64,000 bases of DNA from the NCBI RefSeq assembly GCF_964204645.1, contig NC_134035.1:4590501-4654500 (forward strand), read 5' to 3'. The stretch comes from Tubulanus polymorphus (taxonomy: Eukaryota > Nemertea > Palaeonemertea > Tubulaniformes > Tubulanidae). Below, in pieces: positions 38,838 through 49,830 of the stretch. Below the pieces are notes generated by a model, which was given only the letters and a program-made list of their open reading frames with translations, did not search any database and had not been told where the DNA came from. Position 1 is the first letter of the stretch. The number at the start of each line of letters is the position of its first letter. The position numbers were made by a program, and so were the translations under genes.

Positions 38838-39056
38838 ATAATTGCACTAGTGCCACCTGGTGGATCTTCAATAGCCACAGTTACCTTATCAACTATATAA
38901 CTAGCACCACCTGGTGGATCTTCAATAGCCACACCAGCCTTATACATAATCGCACTAGTGCCATCTGGTGGATCTTCAATCGCCACAATTATCTTATCAA
39001 CTGCACAACTAGCACCACCTGGTGGATCTTCAATAGCCACACCAGCCTTACATCAT
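38832..39056. repeat. 54-bp minisatellite, right arm (4 units, alternating A/B types)
   Basis: Unit cores start at 38857, 38911, 38965 and 39019, exactly 54 bases apart. Units alternate: one type reads TSAIMYKAG on the minus strand, the other ASYIVDKVT, so the true period is 108. Two A-type units (38850-38863 and 38958-38971) match the CTCF core consensus perfectly; B units have one mismatch. The same unit family sits on the far side of the retrotransposon. Confidence 0.95.
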
Positions 39057-40002
39057 CATCGTTTATTTCTCGAAGTCAAAACATGCAAAAGCCAGCAACA
39101 CGTCATCATTCAAACGAACTATAATTCTCTAAATAAAAACGGTGACGTGGTCGGTCGCTGGATGGCATCATACGACGATGACAATAATAAAAATCATAAT
39201 AACGCGCACGGCCACGTTCGTCTGCCGCTGCCGCCAGTTTACGAATTCGCCTGCGGGTCTCAATTTGTGTCACCGACAACGAGACCCGCCTTTAACGATA
39301 AAAACGCGCTGATATTCGACGCGGAAAATGTCAGAGCGCGTTCTCCGAACAACGGCGGCGAGTTTATTTATATACAATCGTATTTACACGGCGCTCTCGG
39401 TGATGATGGACCACGCGATGGGTGTAGCCTTTATCGCGCCGATGATGTCGCCTGTACCGTCGTATTAAAAGCTTCTATATATAGGAATCAGGGACGATCG
39501 CTCCGTTTTTCAAAGGCCACGCGAGAACCAATACCGTCACGCCAAATCAGCATTTTCCATTTCACGCGACATACCGGCGCTGCTGACCTTCGAGTATTTT
39601 CGTACATACTTCAACTTCGAGTAATTTTGTGATAACAAACGCACGCTTCGATTTAATAATAATACACTTTTATGCGACATACCTCGCTACGAATTTCAGG
39701 ACGAAAGATTTTTATTGAATGTTAAAAAACTTCTCTTAATTTGCATGGTCATTAGTTCTTTAGTTTATATTAGTTTCATTGGTTTATGTTTATGCTAAAG
39801 AACCGAGCACTCAAGGTTACAATTAAGTAACCTCTTACAGAGTGGCAATCTCAACAAATTTCCCTCAATTTTCCCTGATTATTTTGTAGCTTCTTTTTTA
39901 TTTACTGTCCAGGTTCCTGTCATCAATGCTTGCTTTCTTACAAATATCATGTAAAGTATCACGTAAAATTGAATTTTTGATGACGAAATTAATCATAACA
40001 AT

Positions 40003-40042
40003 GACAATAATAATAATAATAATAACAATAATAATAACAATG

Positions 40043-40092
<50 letters not shown>
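40003..40092. repeat. (ATA)n trinucleotide run inside a possible MITE
   Basis: About 28 AAT units with a few CAAT breaks. It lies between TTTCCCTCAATTTTCCCTGA (39857) and AATTCCCTGACGTTTCCCTG (40130). The outer words AGAGTGGC and GCCACCCT are weakly inverted, so 39838-40175 may be one element. Confidence 0.6.
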
Positions 40093-40093
<1 letters not shown>

Positions 40094-40681
40094 GTAACTT
40101 ACACAATTCCCGACTTTTAAAAGAATAGAAATTCCCTGACGTTTCCCTGATTTCGATGTAAGTGGCGCCACCCTACCTCAGTCGTACCCACCTCGAAGCA
40201 CAATTTTCAAACATTTTACGGCAACGAAGCCCAACGGTTCATTGGTCTTTTAAATAAAAGAATCGGCAGAAGTTTCGTAATCTATAAAATCTGAAGTGAT
40301 ATAAACTCGACTGAGCGAATATTTTGAAAGGATAAATATACGCCTTGAAGAGACGAGTTCAATACTAAAAACATCGACCGCCGGCGAACGGGCAAAAAGT
40401 TAAGAAGATTTTCACGCAAACGGCGATTGATTTCTCAGAATTAAAAGGTTTACGCACCCTGGCATTTCAAGTTGTAAAACTTTCGCCGAAGTTTTCAAAT
40501 GTACTTTGCTTTGGGTATATTTTTCATCCACGTCGCGTTTAGTTTCATCGATTCAGTAATTGCATAGTTCAGATTATATATAGAATTGGGTCTTGCGCAA
40601 TACCACATACCAGGGAGGGGTACATATAGGTATTCAGCACTCTGGGCTGGTGCATATTACACAGAATATTTAACTATGAAC

Positions 40682-40751
40682 GACCCAATTCTACAGTTCT
40701 AAGTTTGCAGTAGAGTTAGATTTTACTCTGAACCTAGTTCCACAATTGCGT
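40682..40751. mobile_element. MITE family A, short decayed copy
   Basis: GACCCAATTCTACAGTTCTAA at the left and AACCTAGTTCCACAATTG inside the right part show the family, but the middle is shortened. Confidence 0.55.
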
Positions 40752-40780
40752 GGATTTATTTTGAATCCGGATCCGTTATC

Positions 40781-41081
40781 ATACCATCATTCTAGTGATC
40801 ACAATTTCATTCTAGCGATCACAATATCATTCTAGTGATCATACTATTGTTCCAGTGATCTTACTATTGTTCTAGTGATCATATTATTGTTCTAGTAATC
40901 ATACTATTGCTCTAGTGATCACAATATTGCTCTAGTGGTCACAATATTGTTCTAGTGATTATACTATCGCTCTAATGATCATACTATTGTTCTAGTGATC
41001 AAACTATTGCTCTAGTGATCAAACTACTGTGATCATACTATCACTAGTGATCATTCTATCATTCTAGTGATCATACTATCA
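40781..41081. repeat. 20-bp tandem array (TTCTAGTGATCATACTATTG)
   Basis: About 14 units, each with the palindrome TGATCA or a variant. The palindrome recurs on one face every two helical turns. Confidence 0.9.
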
Positions 41082-41768
41082 GAAGACAGTTTTTTGGTAA
41101 ACACTATTTTGATAAAACACTATTTATATTTTGTCTTCAATATCATTCTATCCGAAAGAACAACGTCGATCTGTTTTTGAAAGCCGTTGAGTTCAGGGTT
41201 TCTTTTTTTGCGGCTTCCGTCTGATAATGACAAGTACCGAGCGGCGCCGTTGTACCGCGATCTTTCACCGACGTCGTCGATTTTACGGTCGAGGAGGCGC
41301 CGCGAAAAAAAATCACCGCTCGCCATTCACGGGCGGAGTCGACGCGATTTTACACCGGCGCACGCCGGGACAATACGCGGGTATCAACGCCGCATGGCTC
41401 CGTGTACGCGTATCGGGCGTCTTTATAAAAACACAACACGCGCGATTAACGAAGCTTCGCGCGCTTCACCGCGTCCCGGCGACTCGCTACATCAACCCGG
41501 CGAAACAAAACCCGGTCGGAGTCGTCATTAAAATACAAAACGGGGGAGAGAGACGGAGAGAGAAAATACGGGCGTTCGTTCCTTCGTTCATTTGCTCATT
41601 AGTCGATGATGAACGCATCATTAGAGAGATGGTGCAGATGTATTCTTTACATACAGTGCTGAATAAACGCGCATATCGCGTTACGCTCGCTCGCAGAACG
41701 ACGTTTCCATTACAAAACAAAATCGTAATCGAATTCGGTTAGAGGTACGAGGCATTGTCTGTTTAAGC

Positions 41769-41880
41769 CAGACATGCCAGGCATAGGTCGTACATGCCGG
41801 GGTATAGGTCAGACATGCCGGGCATAGGTCGTACATGCCGGGGTATAGGTCAGACATGCCGGGCATAGGTCAGACATGCG
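41769..41880. repeat. 41-bp tandem array built of two 20-bp halves
   Basis: AGACATGCCGGGCATAGGTC and GTACATGCCGGGGTATAGGT alternate; about 2.7 dimers. ACATGCC with GGCAT forms a small palindrome in each half. Confidence 0.85.
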
Positions 41881-42784
41881 TAGACCTCATGACTGGGAGG
41901 GCTACATACGTTCGCGTTTCTGCGACGCGACCATCTCTACCAGTCGCAACCGACTGTGACCGACGCGCACTAGTCGCACGACATCACTGACAGCATAGCG
42001 GTCGACCTAGGCGACCCTTCACCACCGGTTACGTCGTGGCAGGTGAATCCGCACCCGCTCAGCTCGGCGATGAAATTCAACACCTAAATGTTAAGTTGAT
42101 GTAAAAACATTAAACATTCGACCCTAAGCCGTCTTCTTCGCCGGTCGATCGATAGCGAACGACGAACACAATGAACGTAGCAATTATCCATTTAAGACGC
42201 GATAACTCGCGATCTGAGCGAGTTCTACGCCCATTCACCGCCTCGGCTACGCCGTTATTATTATCACAGTCCGGGTATTCGGATGAACGGACCCGGACCC
42301 CGAAGACTAACAAAACAAGTCGTCGGTTTATTCGTTGCTATTGACGATGCGCGCGGCGGCGGTATTTAGCATAACGAAGAGCGAAGGGTCGCGCAGGTGA
42401 AACGGTGACGTACCGTTGCGGGTCTCGACCCTAGATAAACACAGGGGGGATAAACGCAATCTCTTCCACCCAGGCGCAGCGCGACGACGACGGTGTTTAT
42501 CCCCGATGCGGATTTCTGCGAGAAGCGTCGTCGTCGTCGTGCGACTTTAAACGGTATATTGTATCTACACGATGACGACCGCCTGCAGGTATTCATCGGT
42601 TAAAACCCATCGGAGACTCTGAGATCATACCATAGAACTCACATCAGACTTATATACAGAGGCGAATAGAGAATAAATTCTATACAATACAATGCATTCA
42701 TAAATCGTCATATGAATAATTATAGATATCTACATCACCGGCTTGAAAAGTTAAAATCTTAAAATCGATACCACATCTTCCTGA

Positions 42785-42894
<110 letters not shown>

Positions 42895-44377
42895 ATATTA
42901 TTATATGTCAAGATTGATTTTAGCATTAATAGTTTTCGTTTCATGTGTCCATAGTCTACCCGGGTTTATGATAATCTCGTATTCTAGATTCGGTCTTAAA
43001 GATCAGTATTAGTTCGGTTTGTAAGGGATTTCAGCTGATTAAACAATGCCATCGAATCATCATTATTGTTCGATCGTATGGGGGGGCTGTTAAACGAATG
43101 AACAGTAGCCAGACAGCTAGACAGACAGACAGCCCCTCGGGTCATTCTAACAAACAATTTATTCCGTGTCAACATCATTAACGAACACTTTTTAATGAAG
43201 ACATTTTCATCGCCCAATGCTAAATATACAAGGTATAGTCGAGGCTCGGGGATCGAATACCAGCCAGTCTAAGCTCATCCCAGTTAAAACCACAGTTTCG
43301 TGACAGACGGCTATAGTTTTTTTTTTTGGACAGAAGCGACAGCGGGTCGTGGCAGCCGGGATTCGAAGAATCTAAATGCGAATCGAAAATAATCACACGA
43401 AAACTGAAAATCGTATCGACAAATTGCGATGAACCGTTCTACATAGATTTCAATAAAGAAACAGACGACGATCCTTTGATATCGGGGAAGATTATTAGAA
43501 ATATAAATGAACAAATTCTCAAACGCCGATAATTCGATATTACGATGAAAGCCTCTAGTTGTTCGTTTGTTTGTTTTTACGCCGAGAAAATCCCGATTTT
43601 AATAACGATAAAAACGCGCCGAGTTTATTTTTTTCCTTCGATCGTTCGCGATGATATTTGATGAATCGGCGTTAAATCGTCCGATAAATGCGGAACGATC
43701 AGATTTCAAACGCTTTATCCGAACTTGATTACGGTAACTATCGACGATTAGTAATCGAAATAACGTATTATTATAGATAGTAAAACTCTCACGCGCATGT
43801 GCCGCGGCGTTTCGATTTTTAATTGATTAACGAACGACGCTAATTGGTAATCAATTCGCGGGTCATCGGCGGTTTTCGCAATCGGTAATCGCTAGCATTT
43901 CCTGCAGCGCGTTGAATTTCAAGTGGCAAAACATACGAATCTATTAATCGAAATTGATTTATGTTCGATGTAACACTCGCGGTTACTTTTTGTCGATAAA
44001 ATCCAACTTCGAAATCTGATTTGAGGATATCCTTTTTTTTCTTGACACATTTTTCACTTTTCGGCCTCGTTTCAACGACCAGCATCAACTGAAACCCTGA
44101 GGCTTGGTTTTAAAATCATTTCTTTTCGCCAGGTCCGGTCCCAGTTTAAAAGACTGTTTTTTTTTTACTTCAAACCTCGTGCCTAATTTTAGGACCAGCC
44201 TCTCTTTAACCCCTCCGATTTCATAAGAACAGTTGCGGCTTTCACCCCAGGCCCGTACAGAAGTTTTATCTTATGAAAAATAACATATAATATATATACA
44301 AAAATATGTTACGCAATAATGAAGTCCTAATTATCAGTAGCGAATAATAGCAGCAACAAATACAATATCACATAGCC

Positions 44378-44379
<2 letters not shown>

Positions 44380-44447
<68 letters not shown>
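44380..44447. repeat. (TA)n microsatellite
   Basis: About 65 bases of uninterrupted TA. Confidence 0.97.
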
Positions 44448-44448
<1 letters not shown>

Positions 44449-44979
44449 GTATATACATGCGACATATTTGTTTAGACGAAGTTAGAAAAAAAAAATCCGG
44501 GCTTAAAGCGCACGTTACATGTTACACGGTTTCGTATTAATTATTTAAAAATCGCAGACATATCGCTCACGGTTATTCGAAATATATTCATCAAACGTAT
44601 TAACGCTCTCTATCTCTCTCTGCAAACCGAATTCTTATAACACGATATCGTTAATGACACGAGAAAAGTTCGGCGTTCGCCCGGTGGTGAAAACGACGCG
44701 CCAGACAATTTCATCTCGAATAACTGTGAAAATCTTGCGTTTTCCTTTTTTTTCCCATTCGCGTAAACATTCGTTCGAAAATAAAAATAGAAAAAAAATA
44801 ACGCAGACTATTTAGGCGTGACTTCGATATTTTTTTCTGAAATGTAAATTTTCGATATCGCGAGAAACGAAGCCGTTTGATGCTTAACGATTCGGTAAAG
44901 TCGAATTTTTTTTCTCGAAATGCGAATCATCTGAAAATTTTATATAGAAAAAAACTGCTCGATTGCCTCCCATTATTAC

Positions 44980-45190
44980 AAGCCCCGGACTCAGATTATT
45001 GCTCCCCCCAGACTCAGATTATTGCGCGCCCCGGACTCAGATTATTGTGCGCCCCGGACTCAGATTATTGCATGCCCCGGACTCAGATTATCATGAGCCC
45101 CAGACTCAGATTATTGCGTGCCTAGGACTCAGATTATCATGAGCCCCAGACTCAGATTATTATGTGCCCCTGGACTCGGAAGATTGCGTG
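44980..45190. repeat. About 24-bp tandem array, 8 units
   Basis: Units of CCCCGGACTCAGATTATTGC with a short variable joint (CCCCCCA, GCGCG, ATG, ATGAG). Confidence 0.85.
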
Positions 45191-45839
45191 CCCCGAACTC
45201 CGCTTGCCACAGAACCTATTTATTGCCTATGATTGTCGCGTGCCACCCTCCCCGACTTAAAACATTTTTCTACAGAAATAAATGACATAACCATCTGACT
45301 GCCCCGGAATTCGTCGATCGACACCCAGTCTACTGCGTATTAAAAAAAAAAATTCATTCATTTACAACATTAGATCTATCATGTGCTCTAAACGTCAAAT
45401 CCAACAGCGATACATAAAACACAGTTTTTCAAGAGTCCTCACTCATTCATATACGTAAAGTACTTCTGCGCTGTTTTCGAGAGTTCAAACCAAACAAAGT
45501 TCTCCGTCATTGTGTCACCCGGCCGTGACGTTTAAAACAAAAGCATTTGAATTTTATGAGCATCCGTTTCGAAAAAATTCGCTTTTAAAGTTTCGAATTT
45601 CATCGTCGAATTCGCGCACAGCGTAAACAAGTGAACTGAGCCGGAGTTTGAGTCGCACGACTCCGCGCCGGAATCGGAGTCGTTAGAACGCGAGGCTTCG
45701 AGAGTCATTGACTGACAGGTATTTCATCTCAAATTTTCCCTGCAGTACGAGAAATTGTTGACGTCCTTAACAGTGAACTGAACTTTTACATGAGAAAAAT
45801 GTTTAAATTCTGAAATGAGTAGAGCCGCATTGAAAAATC

Positions 45840-46115
45840 CCTGTAAGAACCTATCGAACCTATAGAGGCCTTCCCAAACCCTTCCCCTAGAACCTATTGA
45901 TAGAGGCTGTAGTCTCAGAACCTTCTCAACCCTTGCCCTAGAACCGATTGATAGAGGCTGTACTTTCAGAACCTCCTTAACCCCTCCCTAGAACCTATCC
46001 ATAGAGGCTGTGCTTTCAGAACCTCCACAGCCCTTCCCCTAGAACCTATCTATAGTGGCTGTAGTCCCAATGCTTCCGCATCCCTACCCCTTAGAACCTA
46101 TCAATAGAGGCTGTG
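45840..46115. repeat. About 58-bp tandem array, 5 units
   Basis: AGAACCTATTGATAGAGGCT, then GTAGTCTCAGAACCTTCTCA, ACCCTTGCCCT and close variants, repeated five times. Confidence 0.85.
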
Positions 46116-47611
46116 GTTAAGCATGGCAAAAACAAAGGGAGTGGGAAATCTCGATGAATAGTCTGTAAAACTTCCTTCGCGTTCCTCACCTGACTAAATA
46201 CATGTTACCCGGAGGGGAATACTGCAAAGGGTCAAATTCACGATGGCTACGGACAGCGGTAAAAGGAAGCTAGGGAATTCGTCGTAACAATAGTCGTTTG
46301 TTCGACGTTTTAAGCAAACTTCCTCAGTGTGCGCGCATGGCGTGTGCGCGAAGAAAGACGAGTAATTCTCTATTAAGACGCGCGGATATTTCGAGGTATC
46401 AAAGGTCTTCGTAATGTCCGACGATAATACCGGGAGGTCTCTAAACGCTCGCATTGTGACGAGATGATTCGGCTGGCGCTCGCCGATCGCATAAACGACT
46501 CTACCGATTGTTAATTGTTAATTAAGATTTCTAATGGAACGCGTCACCGTACTTCTCGCCGAACAAAGACTTCGCGTCCGGATTAACCGTGAAATATTCG
46601 CTTTGACATTTCCGTCTTGTCTCTTCCCTGAATGGACGACCGACGTTTCAATCTAAACAAATTTAATATGACGCATGCGCGAGGGCCTCGTGCACTTTTA
46701 ACGATGAAAATATCTATGACAATGAAAAAAAAACCAAATTTAACCCTTACATCACCGGCAATCATCAAACTAACTTCAAATTAAATCAACAATCAGTGCA
46801 AATGGATGCAGGTAATTGACAATAAACTAAAAATATAAAAATGATACCAATCATTTCAATTATAGATTCTGACTGCATAATGAGCAGTTTAGGGGAAATA
46901 CATGAGACTTTTCAAGTTGTTTTTTTGCACAGTGCGTTCAAGGCTCGAATAGAATCATTCCTGAATTGAGTTCTAATCTGTCAGTAGTAGTAAATAAGTC
47001 TATCGGCTATTTACGCCGATTTTGAGTAAAATCCGTTTTCGCGATGTTGACCTTGAGAATTATTGAACCCGACGAAGAAGAAGACACCAGTTGCGACGGC
47101 GAACACACGTGGAATGCGCGGGATATTGAATTCTAATAACCGTATTTACGAAGCCGAACCCCCTACTTAAGGAAACCACTGGTAGTATCCGAAATCTATT
47201 AGCTCGTGTGTTCATATTGATAAACTATACCAGACATTAGTAATCGATACCAATAAAGAGAGGCAGAACCTCTGTTAAACAAGCCGGATAAAAATGAATC
47301 TGTGAACAAACAGCGATTACCCATAACTCGCCTTCAGTCTCGCCGGCCCGCCTGCCCGGTCGGTCGTTAATTTGATTAGAGAAATGAAAGAAACGTTTAA
47401 GACTCCGGATCGACTACGAAACTAGTTTAACCGTTAAACTGCCGCCATTTAAGTGTTATTATCGTAGCATTGTGACAAGACATGCTTTGAAACCTGTATA
47501 GGACTGCTAGGCATCTAGGAGTAACCTCGGGCGAGTGAGTTCAATTCAACAGGGCCGTCAACCTCTGAAAGGCATTTTTTTCCAGTAAAATTTCACTGAG
47601 ATATGAAAATG

Positions 47612-48131
47612 TTCAAATTAATCAGTAATCAAGGGGGTAAGATCCTCAGTAATACCTTTCATATTTCTGTTCAAATTAATCAGTAATCAAGGGGTAAGAT
47701 CCTCAGTAACATCTTTCATATTTCTGTTCAAATTAATCATTTATCAAGGGGGTAAGATCCTCAGTAACATCTTTCATATTTCAGTTCAAATTAATCATTT
47801 ATCAAGGGGGTAAGATCCTCAGTAACATCTTTCATATTTCTGTTCAAATTAATCAGTAATCAAGGGGTAAGATCTTCAGTAACACCTTTCATATTTCTGT
47901 TCAAATCAATCATTTATCAAGGGGGTAAGATCCTCAGTAATACCTTTCATATTTCTGTTCAAATTAATCAGTAATCAAGGGGGTAAGATCCACGGTAACA
48001 CCTTTCATATTTCTGTTCAAATTAATCATTTATCAAGGAGGTAAGACCCTCAGTAACATCTTTCATATTTCTGTTCAAATTAATCAGTAATCAAGGAGGT
48101 AAGACCCTCAGTAACACCTTTCATATTTCTC
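47612..48131. repeat. 57/58-bp tandem array, 9 units
   Basis: The unit is TTCAAATTAATCAGTAATCA, AGGGGGTAAGATCCTCAGTA, ACACCTTTCATATTTCTG. Two variants (CAGTAATC and CATTTATC) are interspersed. Units 8 and 9 share AAGGAGGTAAGACCC. Confidence 0.95.
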
Positions 48132-48819
48132 TATGCATCAAACAAATCAAATCGGTATTTCTCGCTATAAAATAGTAACAAATACTCAGGAACAGTCGAC
48201 TGAGCTCTGATTCAATGAGAAACATTGGAGGGTGCTTGGAGCAATAATGTAGAGACATCGGGAGTGAACATCAGTATCAGAACTCTCTATAAGGGGTAGC
48301 TTTACCTTAAAATAACGAACTTAAAATGATAAAATCAGATGAATAACTTTAACCTCATGATTGTAACAAGTGAGTGCTGTACGATGTATTGAAACAAAAT
48401 GATTACACAATAGACTAGGTGGGGAACGTGACGGTAACGCGCGTGTCCGCCGGCGTTCCAAGGGTTGCCTCGGATCTAGGGTCCAAAATACGAGCGATAA
48501 TTTTAGAAACGTTTCGTTCAACGTCACGGCGAATTCTGCGCGACTTCTGCGTGACGTCAGCGAGAAAACAAAAATAACTCGGTAAACATGAATAAACGTA
48601 AGAGGACTGACGTAATGAAAAAACAATCGGTCAAACCCCCCACCTTTTCCAGGATTCACTACCGATCATTCTTCAGAGAAAACAAATATTTCAAATTCCA
48701 ATTTCTCAATTTCAATTTCAATAGATCTATTATATGCACTGATTATACAGTCAAACACCGTTAAGTTAGATATCAATCACCAGATAAGTCGCCACATAAC
48801 TTAAAAAGTCGTATCCCTA

Positions 48820-49410
48820 TTTTCGAGCACCATTTGGTATGTCCAATTCAATTTACCACGCGTATAAGTCATCATCGGATAAGTCATGGACATCATTCTG
48901 CTATGACTTATATCAAATTTTGTTAACGATTTCATCAGTTCTGGCCGCAATTTCTACTGAATTTTCGGGGAGAAAAAAATGTGTGCGTTTTTGCACCACT
49001 CTCGTACTGGTCGAAAATTCATCGTCGCCCAAAAATATCTCGCTCGCGTATTTTCGCGAAGAGCGTATTCATCATTATTAAAATTATTATCATCATTATC
49101 ATTATCATTATTATTATTACATCCTTATTTTCGAATGCCAATTCAATTTACCAAGCGTCACTAATCATTGGCTAAGTCATCGACATCCTAACGATCCTTG
49201 CTATGACTTCTGTAAGTTCAGATTTGTATCGGATTTCATAAATATTTTATCAGTTCTGGCTTCAATTTCTACCGGATTCGTCAAAATTCTTATGGAGAAA
49301 AAATGTGCGCATTTTTCCACTATTCGAAAATTTTTTAATGCGCAAAAATATCTCGCTGCCGTATTTTCGCGAAGAGCATATTCATCATTATCATTATTAT
49401 TACTATTATC
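48820..49410. repeat. Tandem duplication of an approximately 300-bp segment
   Basis: The two copies (about 48820-49118 and 49119-49410) share CCAATTCAATTTACCA, CGGATTTCAT-like and CAGTTCTGGC blocks, GGAGAAAAAAATGTG, AAAAATATCTCGCT and TATTTTCGCGAAGAGC. Both end in ATT/ATC trinucleotide runs. Divergence is moderate, so the duplication is not recent. Confidence 0.8.
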
Positions 49411-49559
49411 ATTATGATTACTATTATCATTATGATAATATCGTAATTATCATGATCTATAAAACGGTCCAATTAATTTCCGCCGACGTGCGAAAGAAAG
49501 GCCGTCAGCCGGCCGGCGGACGGTAGGCCCCCTAATTACGCCGAGTCGAGGGAAGAGAC

Positions 49560-49830
49560 GTTTTAAACTAGCGTGGCAATTAATTGCAATGCCAGTCGAA
49601 GTCGTCGAATGATGGTGAATCGGTGATCTCTAACCATCACCGGCGCTACCGTATAATTACTATAATCAGCCGACATTACCAGATGACATGTGGTTATGAA
49701 GGAATGCACCTCTCAGGAGCGCGAGACGATAAATGGACGAGTTCTACTTATTAATCCTATAATACGTAATTTGCCCGTGTATTCCGCATAAAGTCCGTAT
49801 TCCGTAAGTCTTCGCCCGGAATGTTCAATT
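49560..49830. promoter_or_regulatory. Candidate intronic enhancer with RUNX, E-box and TEAD words
   Basis: A non-repetitive stretch between repeat-rich regions. It has ACATGTGGTTATGAAGGAAT, which joins an E-box-like CATGTG, a RUNX-type TGTGGTTA and a TEAD-type GGAATG within 21 bases. Nearby GGCAATTAATTGC is a palindromic homeodomain site. Confidence 0.25.

Noticed and set aside
38958-39632. 224-codon open frame on the plus strand
   Set aside because: Its first part is the antisense of the minisatellite; the rest has no recognisable domain. One or so open frames of this length is expected by chance in 64 kb.
41227-41742. 171-codon open frame on the plus strand
   Set aside because: Arg-rich translation of a CpG-rich patch, no domain, no splice or start context. 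Such a length is not surprising given the number of frames scanned.
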